Source: Arthrobacter sp. 18067 (GTDB lineage: Bacteria > Actinomycetota > Actinomycetes > Actinomycetales > Micrococcaceae). From it: a stretch of DNA of 64,000 nt. The position numbers and the translations under genes are program-made. Below are positions 41,716 through 50,422 of the stretch, piece after piece. Within the stretch, counting starts at the first letter, position 1. Each line of letters opens with the position of its first letter. The stretch lies in contig NZ_CACSJJ010000014.1 in the NCBI RefSeq assembly GCF_902706295.1, positions 89,576 through 153,575 of the forward strand, in the 5' to 3' direction. The notes beneath the pieces were generated by a model that saw nothing but the letters and a program-made list of their open reading frames with translations, ran no database searches and was not told the origin of the DNA.

Positions 41716-43307
41716 GATTGTTGTCCTTCGAGGCGGGGAGAGGCTACAACGTGTGGAAGTTCGCGGAGCTGGGCCCGCTGGACTTTGCCGGTGGCCGACT
41801 TCGGCAACGCGGAGACGTATTCAATGAATCGCGGGTACGCGAAGCGGGAAAAGTTCTCCTTCACGTGCGCCACGATGGCTTCGCTCAGGTCCGCTCCCCC
41901 AGCGTGACCGGGCATCAGTTCGATCCAGGCCTTGATGGACTGGCCGCGGAGCTCGTCGGGTACGCCGGTGACGGACACGTCCCGCACAGGATCGAGCTCG
42001 CGAATGACTGCCTCCAGCTCATAGGGTCCAACGCGGTAGCCGGACGTTTTGATGACATCGTCGGTCCTCCCCAGGAACCAGAAATAGCCGTCTTCGTCCG
42101 CGTAGGCCTGGTCCTTGGTGTGGTACCAGCCGCCCCCGAATGCGGTGGCGGACGCCTCCGGCATGTTCCAGTATCCCAAGGGAAATTGGGGGTTGGATCG
42201 TGCGCGGAGGCAGACCTCGCCGGTCTCGCCCGCGGCTACTTCGTGTTCGCTCTCGTCCAACAACCGGACTTCCCATCCAGGAAGTGGACGTCCCATGGAC
42301 CCCGGCTTCACTGGCACATCGGGGTAGTTGCCCAGCAGCGGGTAGGACTCGGTGGAACCGTAGTAGTCCAGCAGGGTCAGCCCGTACTGCGCTTCGAACC
42401 ACGTGATCAGGTCCGGCGTCAGCGGCTCATTGGACGAACAAACCGTCCGCAGGGACAGCGGGAAGCGAGCACCGGCGTCGGGCACGTCTTCGCGCATCTT
42501 CCGCAGGAACGTCGGGTTGACGAGGGCGCTGGTGACGCGGTGGCGGCTCATGCTGTCCAGCAGGGCTGCGGGGTCGAAGCCGCCGCTGGGCCGGAAAACC
42601 AAGTGCGTTGCGCCGAGGCGGAGCGGGCCCATGAGCTTGGCCAGCGACCACGCCCAGTCCCCTGCACCGTAGAAGACGTCGCCGTCGCCGATCTGGTGGC
42701 AGTACTCGAACTCGTTGTGGCCGAGCAGGGTCCGGTGGGCGTGGACGATTCCCTTCGCCCGACCGGTAGTGCCCGAGGTGTAGAAGATGAGGGCGGGGTC
42801 GTCGGCCTTGGTTTCGACGTCCATGAACTCCGTGGGCGCCTCTTTGATGACCGGGCTGTCGATGTCGATGAAGGCGCCTTGGTAGTCCCCGAAGAGGTGC
42901 TTCGCAGACTCCTCAGCGATGATCACCGACGCGCCACTGTCCTCCAGCCGGAACCGGATCGGCTCCGCGGCCCAGAGCAGGGACATCGTGACCAGGATGG
43001 CGCCGGTCCGCAGCACACCGAGATACGCAGCCGGGGTGTCGGAGCGCTGGGGCAGCAGGACGGCGACGCGGTCGCCCTTCTTGATGCCGGCTTTTTGGAG
43101 GGTGGCGGCGATCTGACGGGAACGGTCCTGGATTTCGCCCCAGCTCACTTCGCGTTGGCCCTCGACGGCGGACTCCAGGATGAGTGCGCGCTTGTCCCTT
43201 GGGTGCCGGTCGGCAACGTCGACGGCCATGTTGTAGAGCTCCGGTACCTCCCAGCGGTGGCTGTTCCGCAGTTCGGTGTAGCGGTCTTGGGTTGCTGTGG
43301 TTGTCAT
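41712..43307 (-). CDS. AMP-dependent acyl-CoA ligase
   Basis: A 531-residue adenylate-forming ligase: A3 motif ALIFYTSGTTGRAKGI, A5 LLDYYGSTESYP, A7 WYHTKDQAYADEDGYFWFLGRTDDVIKTSGYRVGP (shown in pieces: YHTKDQAYAD, GYFWFLGRTDDV, IKTSGYRVGP), and the C-terminal lysine in SATGKVQRAQL. It activates a carboxylic acid to its CoA thioester, with the substrate unknown; medium-chain and aromatic acids are both usual for this subfamily. Followed by the transporter gene and preceded by an enoyl-CoA hydratase gene. Confidence 0.88.
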   Translation of the reverse strand: MTTTATQDRYTELRNSHRWEVPELYNMAVDVADRHPRDKRALILESAVEGQREVSWGEIQDRSRQIAATLQKAGIKKGDRVAVLLPQRSDTPAAYLGVLRTGAILVTMSLLWAAEPIRFRLEDSGASVIIAEESAKHLFGDYQGAFIDIDSPVIKEAPTEFMDVETKADDPALIFYTSGTTGRAKGIVHAHRTLLGHNEFEYCHQIGDGDVFYGAGDWAWSLAKLMGPLRLGATHLVFRPSGGFDPAALLDSMSRHRVTSALVNPTFLRKMREDVPDAGARFPLSLRTVCSSNEPLTPDLITWFEAQYGLTLLDYYGSTESYPLLGNYPDVPVKPGSMGRPLPGWEVRLLDESEHEVAAGETGEVCLRARSNPQFPLGYWNMPEASATAFGGGWYHTKDQAYADEDGYFWFLGRTDDVIKTSGYRVGPYELEAVIRELDPVRDVSVTGVPDELRGQSIKAWIELMPGHAGGADLSEAIVAHVKENFSRFAYPRFIEYVSALPKSATGKVQRAQLRELPHVVASPRLEGQQS

Positions 43308-43338
43308 GGTTTGCCTCCTACTGCTGGTGCTTCGCGGC

Positions 43339-44103
43339 TTAGCGGCGGCCGGCGAGGAATCGGGCCATTTCGCGCTGCGGCTCGCCGGTGCCGTAGGCCT
43401 CGCGGTGCACGCGCTTGGCCTCTGCCATGGCGTCGCTGAGGTCGTCGTCTTCCAGGCTGCGCAGGCGGTTCTTGGTCAAGCGGACGGCCCCCGGGGGAAG
43501 GAGGCTCAAGCGGGCGGCGAGGTCCTTGGCGTAAGCCAGCACGCCGCCGTCGTCCGCCAAGTAGTTAAGGAGGCCGAGACGCTGAGCCTCCGCAGCGTCC
43601 ACCAGCTCGCCGGTGAGGACGAACTGGGAGGTCTTGGACTTGCCCAGGATGCTCCACATGGCCCAGATGCCGGTGATGCTGGGGATGCCGGAGAGGACTT
43701 CGGGCTGGCCCATCCGGACTTTGGAGTCGCCGACGCGGAGGTCCGCGAGCAGTGAGTACTGGAACCCGGAGCCGGCGGCGACGCCGTTGACGGCCGCGAT
43801 GGTGATCTGGTCGAGGTTGCGGACGGCGCGGTAGAGGCGGTCGAAACCGTCGATCCAAGCTTCCGCGGACTCGTGATCCTCGGGGTTCATGGACGCAGTC
43901 TCGGCCAGGTCCTGCCCGGCGCAGAACGCGCGACCGCTGCCGGTGAGGATGACGGTGCGGACTTCGTCGTTGCCTTTGAGGCCTTCCAGGTAGTCGATGA
44001 GTTCGCTGCGCATGGCCTCGGTCCAGGCGTTGAGCTTGTCCGGGCGGTTGAGGGTGATGATGGCCGTGGGGCCGGTCTGTTCGAAGAGGACATCCTGGGA
44101 CAT
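43339..44103 (-). CDS. Enoyl-CoA hydratase/isomerase family protein
   Basis: A 254-residue crotonase: CoA and oxyanion residues in AFCAGQDLAETASMN and VNGVAAGSGFQYSLLADLRV, with Glu in VRMGQPEVLSGIPSI. It begins a three-gene operon with the ligase and transporter genes; ribosome site AAAGGAA. Acts on the CoA thioester made by the ligase. Confidence 0.88.
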   Translation of the reverse strand: MSQDVLFEQTGPTAIITLNRPDKLNAWTEAMRSELIDYLEGLKGNDEVRTVILTGSGRAFCAGQDLAETASMNPEDHESAEAWIDGFDRLYRAVRNLDQITIAAVNGVAAGSGFQYSLLADLRVGDSKVRMGQPEVLSGIPSITGIWAMWSILGKSKTSQFVLTGELVDAAEAQRLGLLNYLADDGGVLAYAKDLAARLSLLPPGAVRLTKNRLRSLEDDDLSDAMAEAKRVHREAYGTGEPQREMARFLAGRR

Positions 44104-44218
44104 TGGGGGTTTCCTTTGGTTCGGTGGGGCTTCTTGAGTCCCATCTGACCATCGGGGAATGTGACGCGTCTAACATCAATATCTACTCGGCTTGATACCA
44201 AACTGATATGGTGCGCCG

Positions 44219-45112
44219 ATGGACCTTCACCATCTCAAGTACTTCGTGGTGCTCTCCGAGGAGCTTCATTTCGGCCGTGCTGCGCAGCGTTTGCACATGG
44301 CCCAGCCGCCGCTGTCGCAGCGGATCAAGGACTTGGAGAAAGAGCTCGGGGTGCTGCTTTTTCATCGGCGGCGCACAGGTGTGGAGCTGTCGGAAGCCGG
44401 GGCCTTGCTGCTGGAGCATGCGCGTGGGGTGCTGGATCACGTGGCCATGGCGCAGGAGTCGATGCGGCGGATCCGGCCTGGCGCGTCGGGCATCCTGCAG
44501 GTGGCGGTACCACCAGACACGAATCCTGTTGCCCTGTCCACGATGGCGTCTTCGTTTAGCTCACTTGCCCCTGATGTCCTGCTGAATTTGCACGAGCTCA
44601 CCACCGTGGAGCAGGTTGAGCGACTGCGCGACGGCGAACTGGACGTTGCGGTGGTGCGTCACCCTTTAAGCAGCGTGGGTTTCGAGTCAGGGGCTTTGTA
44701 TTCGCGGGCTCTTGGCGTGGTTCTGAATGCTTCGCATCCGTTGGCTTTATTAGATGCTGTGCCGCTGGGTGACCTGGCCGGGAATCCGTTGATCATCTTC
44801 CCGCGGCACATGGCCCCTACGTTGTACGACTCATTCCTGCACACGTGCCGGGATGCCGGGTACTTGCCTGCAGCGATTGTTCATGCGCGGAACCAGCACT
44901 TCACCCACGGGCTGATCATGGCCGGCCGCGGGGTGCACTTCAACGAGGAGCCGTGGACGCCGTTGCCCTCGGGGATTGTCTGGCGGCCGTTGGTTGGTGA
45001 TCCGTTGGCGTGGCGAACATCGGCATTGTGGTTGAAGAGCCGTAGGTCAGCGGAGACGGACGCGTTTGTCGCGGCTGTGGGTGCGGGGTTGGAGGCGGGT
45101 GGGCATGGGTAA
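44219..45112 (+). CDS. LysR-family transcriptional regulator
   Basis: A 297-residue LysR regulator: N-terminal winged helix (HHLKYFVVLSEELHFGRAAQ, RLHMAQPPLSQRIKDLEKEL) and periplasmic-binding-like effector domain. It diverges from the hydratase-ligase-transporter operon, its likely target, over a 115-base gap that has an AT-rich TGATACC/GATATGG region but no unmistakable LysR box. Confidence 0.88.
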   Translation: MDLHHLKYFVVLSEELHFGRAAQRLHMAQPPLSQRIKDLEKELGVLLFHRRRTGVELSEAGALLLEHARGVLDHVAMAQESMRRIRPGASGILQVAVPPDTNPVALSTMASSFSSLAPDVLLNLHELTTVEQVERLRDGELDVAVVRHPLSSVGFESGALYSRALGVVLNASHPLALLDAVPLGDLAGNPLIIFPRHMAPTLYDSFLHTCRDAGYLPAAIVHARNQHFTHGLIMAGRGVHFNEEPWTPLPSGIVWRPLVGDPLAWRTSALWLKSRRSAETDAFVAAVGAGLEAGGHG

Positions 45113-45227
45113 CTATTCACCGGGGATATCCACACTTTGATCGTTGGACTTTTGGGGAGGGTCTCCCGGAAGTGGTGCCGTGTTATCCGGTCTTGAGTGA
45201 CCGCGACCCGAGCTAACTACGGATGCC

Positions 45228-45267
45228 GGCCCCGACCCCCGCGAGCTTCCGCTCGAAGGCCGGGGCC
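45228..45267. terminator. Stem-loop between convergent genes
   Basis: GGCCCCG and CGGGGCC frame an inner hairpin CGAGC-TTCC-GCTCG. It lies between the convergent LysR and permease genes, about 40 bases after the permease stop. No T run follows on either side. Confidence 0.6.
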
Positions 45268-45307
45268 ACGTCCCACTACCACGCCCGGCAGGCGACCAGT
45301 TGTGGGA

Positions 45308-46804
45308 TCACGTCATCGTTGGAAGCTTGTCCAGGTCAGCGGCATCACTGTTGGGATCGTGATCTGAAGAATAAGTGCTGGCCCGGCGACGCTTCGAGCG
45401 CCTGGATTCGCCCTGGGAGTAGAACCAGATGGGGATGTAAAGGGCCAAGACAATGAAGCCCAACCATGTTGAGGTCCACCCGATCTCCAGGCTGTTGAGG
45501 TACACCACACCAACCAAGCACAGCGGGAGGTTGAAGAGGCCGAAAAGCATGGCGACATGCTTCCAGCCCCTGGGTGCTTTGAAGGGCCGTTCGAGACTGG
45601 CAAGATTTGGGTGCTTTACGGCTTTGACATAGGCGAACAGGCTGATGCCGTTGGCGCAGGTATACCCGATAGCAGCCGCCGCAAGAATTGCCGCCATGGA
45701 TCCCATCGAGATAAGGACCATGTTGAACGCTGCAGTGACGAGCAAGGCGATGAACGGGGTGCCGTGGCGGTTCGTCTTGCCGAAGACCTTGGGGAGATTG
45801 CCTTCCGCCGACATTGAATGCATGGCGCGGGAAGAACCGAGATAAGCCGTCTGGATGATCAGGACCATGGCAGCGATCAGCATGATGATAGTGATGACGG
45901 AGCCGGCATTGCCGAAGACAGCCTGGGCTACTGGAATCAAAGGTGAGATAGGTTCGGCCGCTACACCGTCAACGCCCAGGACTCCGATCACGGCAGTCTG
46001 GACCAGAACGTAAGAGAAGAAGCAGATAATGCCGCAGGCAAACAGTGCCTTGGGCACATCTTTGGCCGGATTCTTGTACTCGGGGCCGTAGATCGCGGCC
46101 GTTTCCCAGCCACAGGCACTCCACTGCGCGATGGCGAAGATGCCAAAGAGGATCAGAATGTGGTGCATATCCCAAGCCCAGTCGGCCGGCAGCCAATTAC
46201 TGGTGATGTTCGCCAAGTCAACGTGTCCGGTGGCAAAAGGTGCCACAGACAGGATGACGAGTGGTAGCAAGGAAACCGCCGCCAGCACGTAACCCAAGAT
46301 TGCGCCGTCCTTCAGGCCAAACCAGTTGACCACGAACAGGCCCGTGAATATCACCAGACCTGAAATCAACGAGAGCTGATATGAGGTGAACGTCGCCGCC
46401 AGCACCGGGAACAGCCCATGCAGGTAACCTCCAACCAAGATGGAGAAGATTGCCAGCACCGGGTTCCAGGCGAACCAGTAGCTCCAGGCGCTGAATCCGC
46501 CGATCAGCTTGCCCTTGTCGTACTTACCCTTGTAGTTTTCGGTCCGGAATATGTGCTGCGCATAACCGGGAAGCCCTGAAGCCTTGGGAAAAGTGGTCGC
46601 CATTTCGGCGTAAGCAGCGTTTTGCATGAAGCCTTGAATGACGGACAAACCCCAGACAACTATGGCTGCAGCAGATAAGTACATTGGAATGTATCCCAAA
46701 GAAGGAAGTATCAGCAGTGGCACCCCCAGCGAAATGGATAAACCCTGCTTCCAATCAATCGATCTTTTTAGATCGTTCGCAAGGGGCAAACTGTTTTCAC
46801 TCAT
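45308..46804 (-). CDS. APC-superfamily permease
   Basis: A 498-residue amino acid/amine permease with about twelve membrane helices, including SISLGVPLLILPSLGYIP and the typical APC block FPKASGLPGYAQHIF. The C-terminal tail is long and charged (ESRRSKRRRASTYSSDHDPN). Downstream of the cupin gene and probably in the same message, so it is a candidate importer for the substrate of the flavin monooxygenase locus. CAGGAG precedes the ATG. The 166 bases between it and the cupin gene hold several short inverted repeats but no gene. Confidence 0.85.
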   Translation of the reverse strand: MSENSLPLANDLKRSIDWKQGLSISLGVPLLILPSLGYIPMYLSAAAIVVWGLSVIQGFMQNAAYAEMATTFPKASGLPGYAQHIFRTENYKGKYDKGKLIGGFSAWSYWFAWNPVLAIFSILVGGYLHGLFPVLAATFTSYQLSLISGLVIFTGLFVVNWFGLKDGAILGYVLAAVSLLPLVILSVAPFATGHVDLANITSNWLPADWAWDMHHILILFGIFAIAQWSACGWETAAIYGPEYKNPAKDVPKALFACGIICFFSYVLVQTAVIGVLGVDGVAAEPISPLIPVAQAVFGNAGSVITIIMLIAAMVLIIQTAYLGSSRAMHSMSAEGNLPKVFGKTNRHGTPFIALLVTAAFNMVLISMGSMAAILAAAAIGYTCANGISLFAYVKAVKHPNLASLERPFKAPRGWKHVAMLFGLFNLPLCLVGVVYLNSLEIGWTSTWLGFIVLALYIPIWFYSQGESRRSKRRRASTYSSDHDPNSDAADLDKLPTMT

Positions 46805-46970
46805 TAAATTCTCCTGTGAATAGCGATGAAACCCGGGACATCTCAGTCCAAAGACGGGATGGATTCCCGGGAATCAGCTACCGGGATTAGGCCCAAGAGG
46901 GCAGGAGTTCGCCTGGCGCAAAATTCTTGGAGGCGAGCTGAGGCACGGAGCGGCGAGGGCCGCGGCCTAC

Positions 46971-47384
46971 TCAGAGTTCGAAATAGCGGAAGGAGTGCGA
47001 ATCCACTCCATGAGGGTTGGGGCCGTAGACGGTGAGCATTCGCGCGTAGACGGGGGCCCAGTATCGGCCTAGTTGACCGCGGTTCACGCGCGCCGAGTCG
47101 CCTGGCTTCAGAATGACCGTCTTGCCTTCGCTTTCGACGTGCAGCTCGCCTTCCAGGACGAAGTTCGTTTCAGTGTGCGGATGGAAGTCTTCCCAGCCAC
47201 AGGACGTCAACTCCCATTCAGACAAGATGAATTCATCCCAGCTCCCGACGGGATCAGCGTTGATGAACCTGCAGCGCAATCGCTGCCATTCAGCTTTCAT
47301 GGGCTTCATGGCCGTCGCCGGCCAGAGGTCGATCTTTTCCACCGTTGCGGACGTCAGAGGCTGAGATGAAGCGGCAGTTGACAT
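46971..47384 (-). CDS. Cupin-domain protein
   Basis: A 137-residue cupin with metal-type motifs: HPHTETNFVLEGELHVES (GXXXXHXHXE variant with two His and a Glu) and GDSARVNRGQLG. It may bind a metal and act on, or sense, a small metabolite. AAAGGGTGAAATATCC precedes the ATG. Divergent from the second cupin and the monooxygenase genes; all three share the operator motif at 47499-47517 and 47573-47591. Confidence 0.8.
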   Translation of the reverse strand: MSTAASSQPLTSATVEKIDLWPATAMKPMKAEWQRLRCRFINADPVGSWDEFILSEWELTSCGWEDFHPHTETNFVLEGELHVESEGKTVILKPGDSARVNRGQLGRYWAPVYARMLTVYGPNPHGVDSHSFRYFEL

Positions 47385-47498
47385 GGATATTTCACCCTTT
47401 CTAGGCCCGCCGTCTGCTGCGGGATGATTCGTCGAATCCAGACCGGATCGCGATGCGGTGACGTAGGTCACGGCGGTGCCAACTTTGACACGAACGAC

Positions 47499-47517
47499 CG
47501 TTCAAGTCAATGGTTCA
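47499..47517 (+). promoter_or_regulatory. 19-bp regulatory motif, site A
   Basis: CGTTCAAGTCAATGGTTCA. Matches the 19-bp consensus CGTTCAAGTCAACCGTTCA at 17 positions; with site C (49696-49714) the mismatch count is three. Upstream of the first cupin gene. Confidence 0.68.
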
Positions 47518-47572
47518 TCACGAACTGTTTGTGGCATTACAGCCATGATCGGAAATCGAAAAAATAATCACA

Positions 47573-47591
47573 TGAACGGTTGACTTGCACG
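47573..47591 (-). promoter_or_regulatory. 19-bp regulatory motif, site B
   Basis: The minus strand reads CGTGCAAGTCAACCGTTCA, one base from the consensus. It is oriented opposite to site A, 56 bases away, in the divergent gap between the two cupin genes. Confidence 0.68.
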
Positions 47592-47803
47592 CTTGTTCAT
47601 GTCACCTTTTTGGTGTGAGCTCTCGTGACTGACATCACGGCACGGGAGCTGCGCCGGCCTTTCGTAATCATTCTGGAACCGAGGCAATGTCGGTCTGGCC
47701 GCAATTCCCTTGAGCCCTACAGGGCATCTCATTGATCTTCGGCTTTTCGCCATGCCGTAAATACCGTAATTCCACAATTCATTCCCACTAACAAGGAGAA
47801 ATC

Positions 47804-48184
47804 ATGGAAACCACCCTCGTAGGAACGCTCAGCACGGCCGGATCCATTCATAAAGTGGAGGGCGGTTATATCGGCCTGCCTTCGATGAACGAGCCGGGAT
47901 CCGTCGCTGCCATCGGTGATTCCCTCCACAACCCTGCCGGCTCAGTCATGTGTGCGGGATTCTTTGAGCTCAAAGCATCGGAGCCCCTGGTGTACACGTA
48001 CACCTACGACGAGATGAAGGTCGTGGTCAAGGGCGAATTCATCCTCACGGACCAGTCCACCGGAGAAACCACCCACGCGAAGGAACGCGACGTGCTGTTC
48101 TTCCCCAAGGGAACCACCGTCAAGTTCGAGACCCCTGAATATGCCTTGGGGTTCTTCGTCGGCGATCGCAATTTCGCAGCCTAG
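47804..48184 (+). CDS. EutQ-like cupin
   Basis: A 126-residue cupin-fold protein with a single small domain: MKVVVKGEFILTDQ and TTHAKERDVLFFPKGTTVKF, the pattern of ethanolamine-utilization EutQ-like cupins. AAGGAG precedes the start, and the monooxygenase gene begins 21 bases after the stop, so both are on one message. Function of such cupins beside flavin monooxygenases is not known. Confidence 0.78.
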   Translation: METTLVGTLSTAGSIHKVEGGYIGLPSMNEPGSVAAIGDSLHNPAGSVMCAGFFELKASEPLVYTYTYDEMKVVVKGEFILTDQSTGETTHAKERDVLFFPKGTTVKFETPEYALGFFVGDRNFAA

Positions 48185-48204
48185 AGCAACTACAGGAGAA
48201 CACC

Positions 48205-49605
48205 ATGGCATTGAGAGTCGGAATCATAGGTGCCGGACCCAGCGGCCTGGCACAACTGCGCGCCTTTGAATCAGCACGTCAAAAAGGCGCCGCCATCCCC
48301 GAAATCATGTGTTTCGAGAAACGGGACGACTGGGGAGGACAATGGAACAACAGTTGGCGCATTGGTCTGGACGATCGCGGTGAGCCAGTGCATTCCAGCA
48401 TGTATCGCCACCTGTGGTCCAATGGGCCCAAGGAGTGCCTGGAGTTCTCGGATTACTCCTTCGACGAGCACTTCGGCCGCCCGATTTCCTCCTTCCCGCC
48501 CCGTGAGGTGCTCTTCGACTACATCAAGGGACGCGTAGAAAAGTCCGACGTCCGCAAGTACGTCAGGTTCAATAGCGTTGCCCGTCACACGAGCTACAAC
48601 GAGGCCACGCAGGAATTCACGCTGACGGTTGAAGATCTCAAGACGAACCTCACTGAGACCCACGTTTTCGACAAGTTGGTGGTTGCCACGGGTCACTTCT
48701 CCGTCCCCGCCGTCCCCGAATTCAAGGGAATCAAGACTTTCCCAGGCGAGGTTCTGCACGCCCACGATTTCCGGGGCGCCGAGCGATTCTACGGAAAGAA
48801 GCTGCTCATGATCGGCAGCAGCTATTCCGCCGAGGACATCGGCATGCAGGCCCACAAAATGGGCGCCGCGTCCATCACGCTCAGCTACCGTTCTGCGCCG
48901 ATGGGCTACCACTGGCCAGAGACCACGGTGGAGCGTCCGCTCGTCACTCACTTCGACGGCCGCACCGCATATTTCAGCGATGGCACGCACGACGACTTTG
49001 ACGCCGTCGTTCTTTGCACCGGATACCAACACAAGTATCCGTTCCTGCCCAGCGGGCTGTCGTTGAAGTCGCCGAACGTGCTGTATCCAGGTGGCCTGTA
49101 CAAAGGAGTGGTCTGGCAGCAGAACACGAATCTGTTCTACCTGGGCGCCCAGGACCAGTACTACACGTTCAATATGTTCGATGCTCAGGCCTGGTTTGCC
49201 CGCGACGTCATGACCGGGAAGATCAACCTGCCGTCCTTCGCCGAGCGCGAGGCTGACATCCAGCAGTGGCTCCAGCGCCAGTCCGCACTCCCGGACCACG
49301 ATGCAGAAGCGGATTTCCAGACGGACTACCTGCGGGAACTCATAGAGGCCACCGACTACCCGCCGTTCGACTTGGCTGCTGTCTGCCAGTTGTTCAAGGA
49401 CTGGATGCACCACAAGCACGACGACATCCTGGGCTACCGCGATATGCTCCACCGCTCGGTGGTCACCGGCACAATGGCGACGAAACACCACACCCGGTGG
49501 CTGAACGCCATGGATGACTCGATGGACCGGTACCTGAACGGCCCCTCCCAGGAACTGGGCAACGTGTCACCTGACGATCTCAGCGAAACCGTAACCGCCA
49601 TGTAG
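48205..49605 (+). CDS. Flavin monooxygenase, trimethylamine monooxygenase (Tmm)-like
   Basis: A 466-residue FMO. FAD site GIIGAGPSGLAQL, NADPH site MIGSSYSAEDIG, and the FMO fingerprint FPGEVLHAHDF (FxGxxxHxxx[YF]). The N-terminal run IMCFEKRDDWGGQWNNSWR and the block HSSMYRHLWSNGPKECLEF match the bacterial trimethylamine monooxygenase pattern, which oxidises trimethylamine to its N-oxide with NADPH and O2. Other amine or sulfide substrates are possible. CAGGAGAACACC precedes the ATG. Confidence 0.85.
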   Translation: MALRVGIIGAGPSGLAQLRAFESARQKGAAIPEIMCFEKRDDWGGQWNNSWRIGLDDRGEPVHSSMYRHLWSNGPKECLEFSDYSFDEHFGRPISSFPPREVLFDYIKGRVEKSDVRKYVRFNSVARHTSYNEATQEFTLTVEDLKTNLTETHVFDKLVVATGHFSVPAVPEFKGIKTFPGEVLHAHDFRGAERFYGKKLLMIGSSYSAEDIGMQAHKMGAASITLSYRSAPMGYHWPETTVERPLVTHFDGRTAYFSDGTHDDFDAVVLCTGYQHKYPFLPSGLSLKSPNVLYPGGLYKGVVWQQNTNLFYLGAQDQYYTFNMFDAQAWFARDVMTGKINLPSFAEREADIQQWLQRQSALPDHDAEADFQTDYLRELIEATDYPPFDLAAVCQLFKDWMHHKHDDILGYRDMLHRSVVTGTMATKHHTRWLNAMDDSMDRYLNGPSQELGNVSPDDLSETVTAM

Positions 49606-49695
49606 TCAAGCCACGTGGCTAATAGGAACGCAACAGACTCGCCCTTGCAGGCCGCCGCCTTGGCTACCAGGCGGCGGCCCGCCGCGTCCAAAGAA

Positions 49696-49714
49696 CGTTC
49701 AGGTCAACCGTTCA
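49696..49714 (+). promoter_or_regulatory. 19-bp regulatory motif, site C
   Basis: CGTTCAGGTCAACCGTTCA, one base from the consensus. It lies 88 bases before the TetR gene start, and GAACGTTC around its left edge is a perfect 8-bp palindrome. It links the TetR gene to the cupin and monooxygenase promoters. Confidence 0.68.
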
Positions 49715-49801
49715 CAACAGAAGTGCAATCTTTGCGCTCTCCAAGCAATAGTCTTAAGACGGGTCCCAGCGGGGCCGAATCGTGAGACTGGGGAGTGAGC
49801 A

Positions 49802-50389
49802 ATGCGGGTTTCCGCAAAAGATCGAAAAGAACAGCTGATAGCGGCAACTGTGGAACTCATGAGGCGTGAGGGTGTCCAGTCGGTGACCATGCGGGCTATC
49901 GCCAAAGAAGCCAATGCTCCTTTGGCTACGGCCAACTATTGCTTCAGCGGTAAGGACGAGCTCATGGAGGCAGCCGCCGAGGCATGGCTGAAGAATCTCA
50001 GCAGTTTTTCCGGTGAAGTCCCTGTCCACTTAGGCCTTCGCAAAGCAGTGGAACAAGTAGCCGAAGGGTACTGGCGGGCACTCGAAGAGGAGCCGGCCAG
50101 TCTCATTGCTGAGATCGAACTCATTTTGTGGGCAACTCGGAATGCTCCCGTCAGCCCGCTGGCCGCGAAAATCTATCCAGCCTACGAAGTGGAACTGGGG
50201 GACATTTTCTCCTCCGCAGCGGAAAGCAACGGCGACCAGTGCCTCATCGGCATTCCGGCGCTCGTACGGGCTTTCCTGATGATCTACGACGGAGCAACTC
50301 TTCAGTATTTGACGGACCCGACGGCGGCAGATCACCGCGCGCTGTTCTTCATGACTTTGGATGCACTACTGGTCAAAGCGGGAGTCTGA
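49802..50389 (+). CDS. TetR-family transcriptional regulator
   Basis: A 195-residue TetR protein: HTH at the N-terminus (MRREGVQSVTMRAIAKEANA, PLATANYCFSGKDEL), with a C-terminal ligand-binding domain (residues about 80-190). It stands downstream of the monooxygenase gene in the same direction, but with its own copy of the 19-bp motif, so it probably autoregulates and controls the cupin, permease and monooxygenase genes. GGGGAG precedes the ATG. Confidence 0.87.
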   Translation: MRVSAKDRKEQLIAATVELMRREGVQSVTMRAIAKEANAPLATANYCFSGKDELMEAAAEAWLKNLSSFSGEVPVHLGLRKAVEQVAEGYWRALEEEPASLIAEIELILWATRNAPVSPLAAKIYPAYEVELGDIFSSAAESNGDQCLIGIPALVRAFLMIYDGATLQYLTDPTAADHRALFFMTLDALLVKAGV

Positions 50390-50422
50390 AGCACCCCACA
50401 CTTCAACGGCAAAAGAGGCCAA

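Noticed and set aside
41718..43439. A 573-codon open frame on the plus strand opposite the acyl-CoA ligase
   Set aside because: Shadow of the ligase gene, which has every adenylation motif on the other strand. No ribosome site or family-like content.
46805..46970. Possible riboswitch before the APC permease
   Set aside because: There are short inverted repeats (CCCGGG/CCGGG) but I could not match any known riboswitch core, so it is only noted as a gap.
48271..49491. A 406-codon open frame on the minus strand opposite the Tmm-like gene
   Set aside because: The plus-strand gene has clear FAD and NADPH sites; the opposite frame is a third-position GC artefact.
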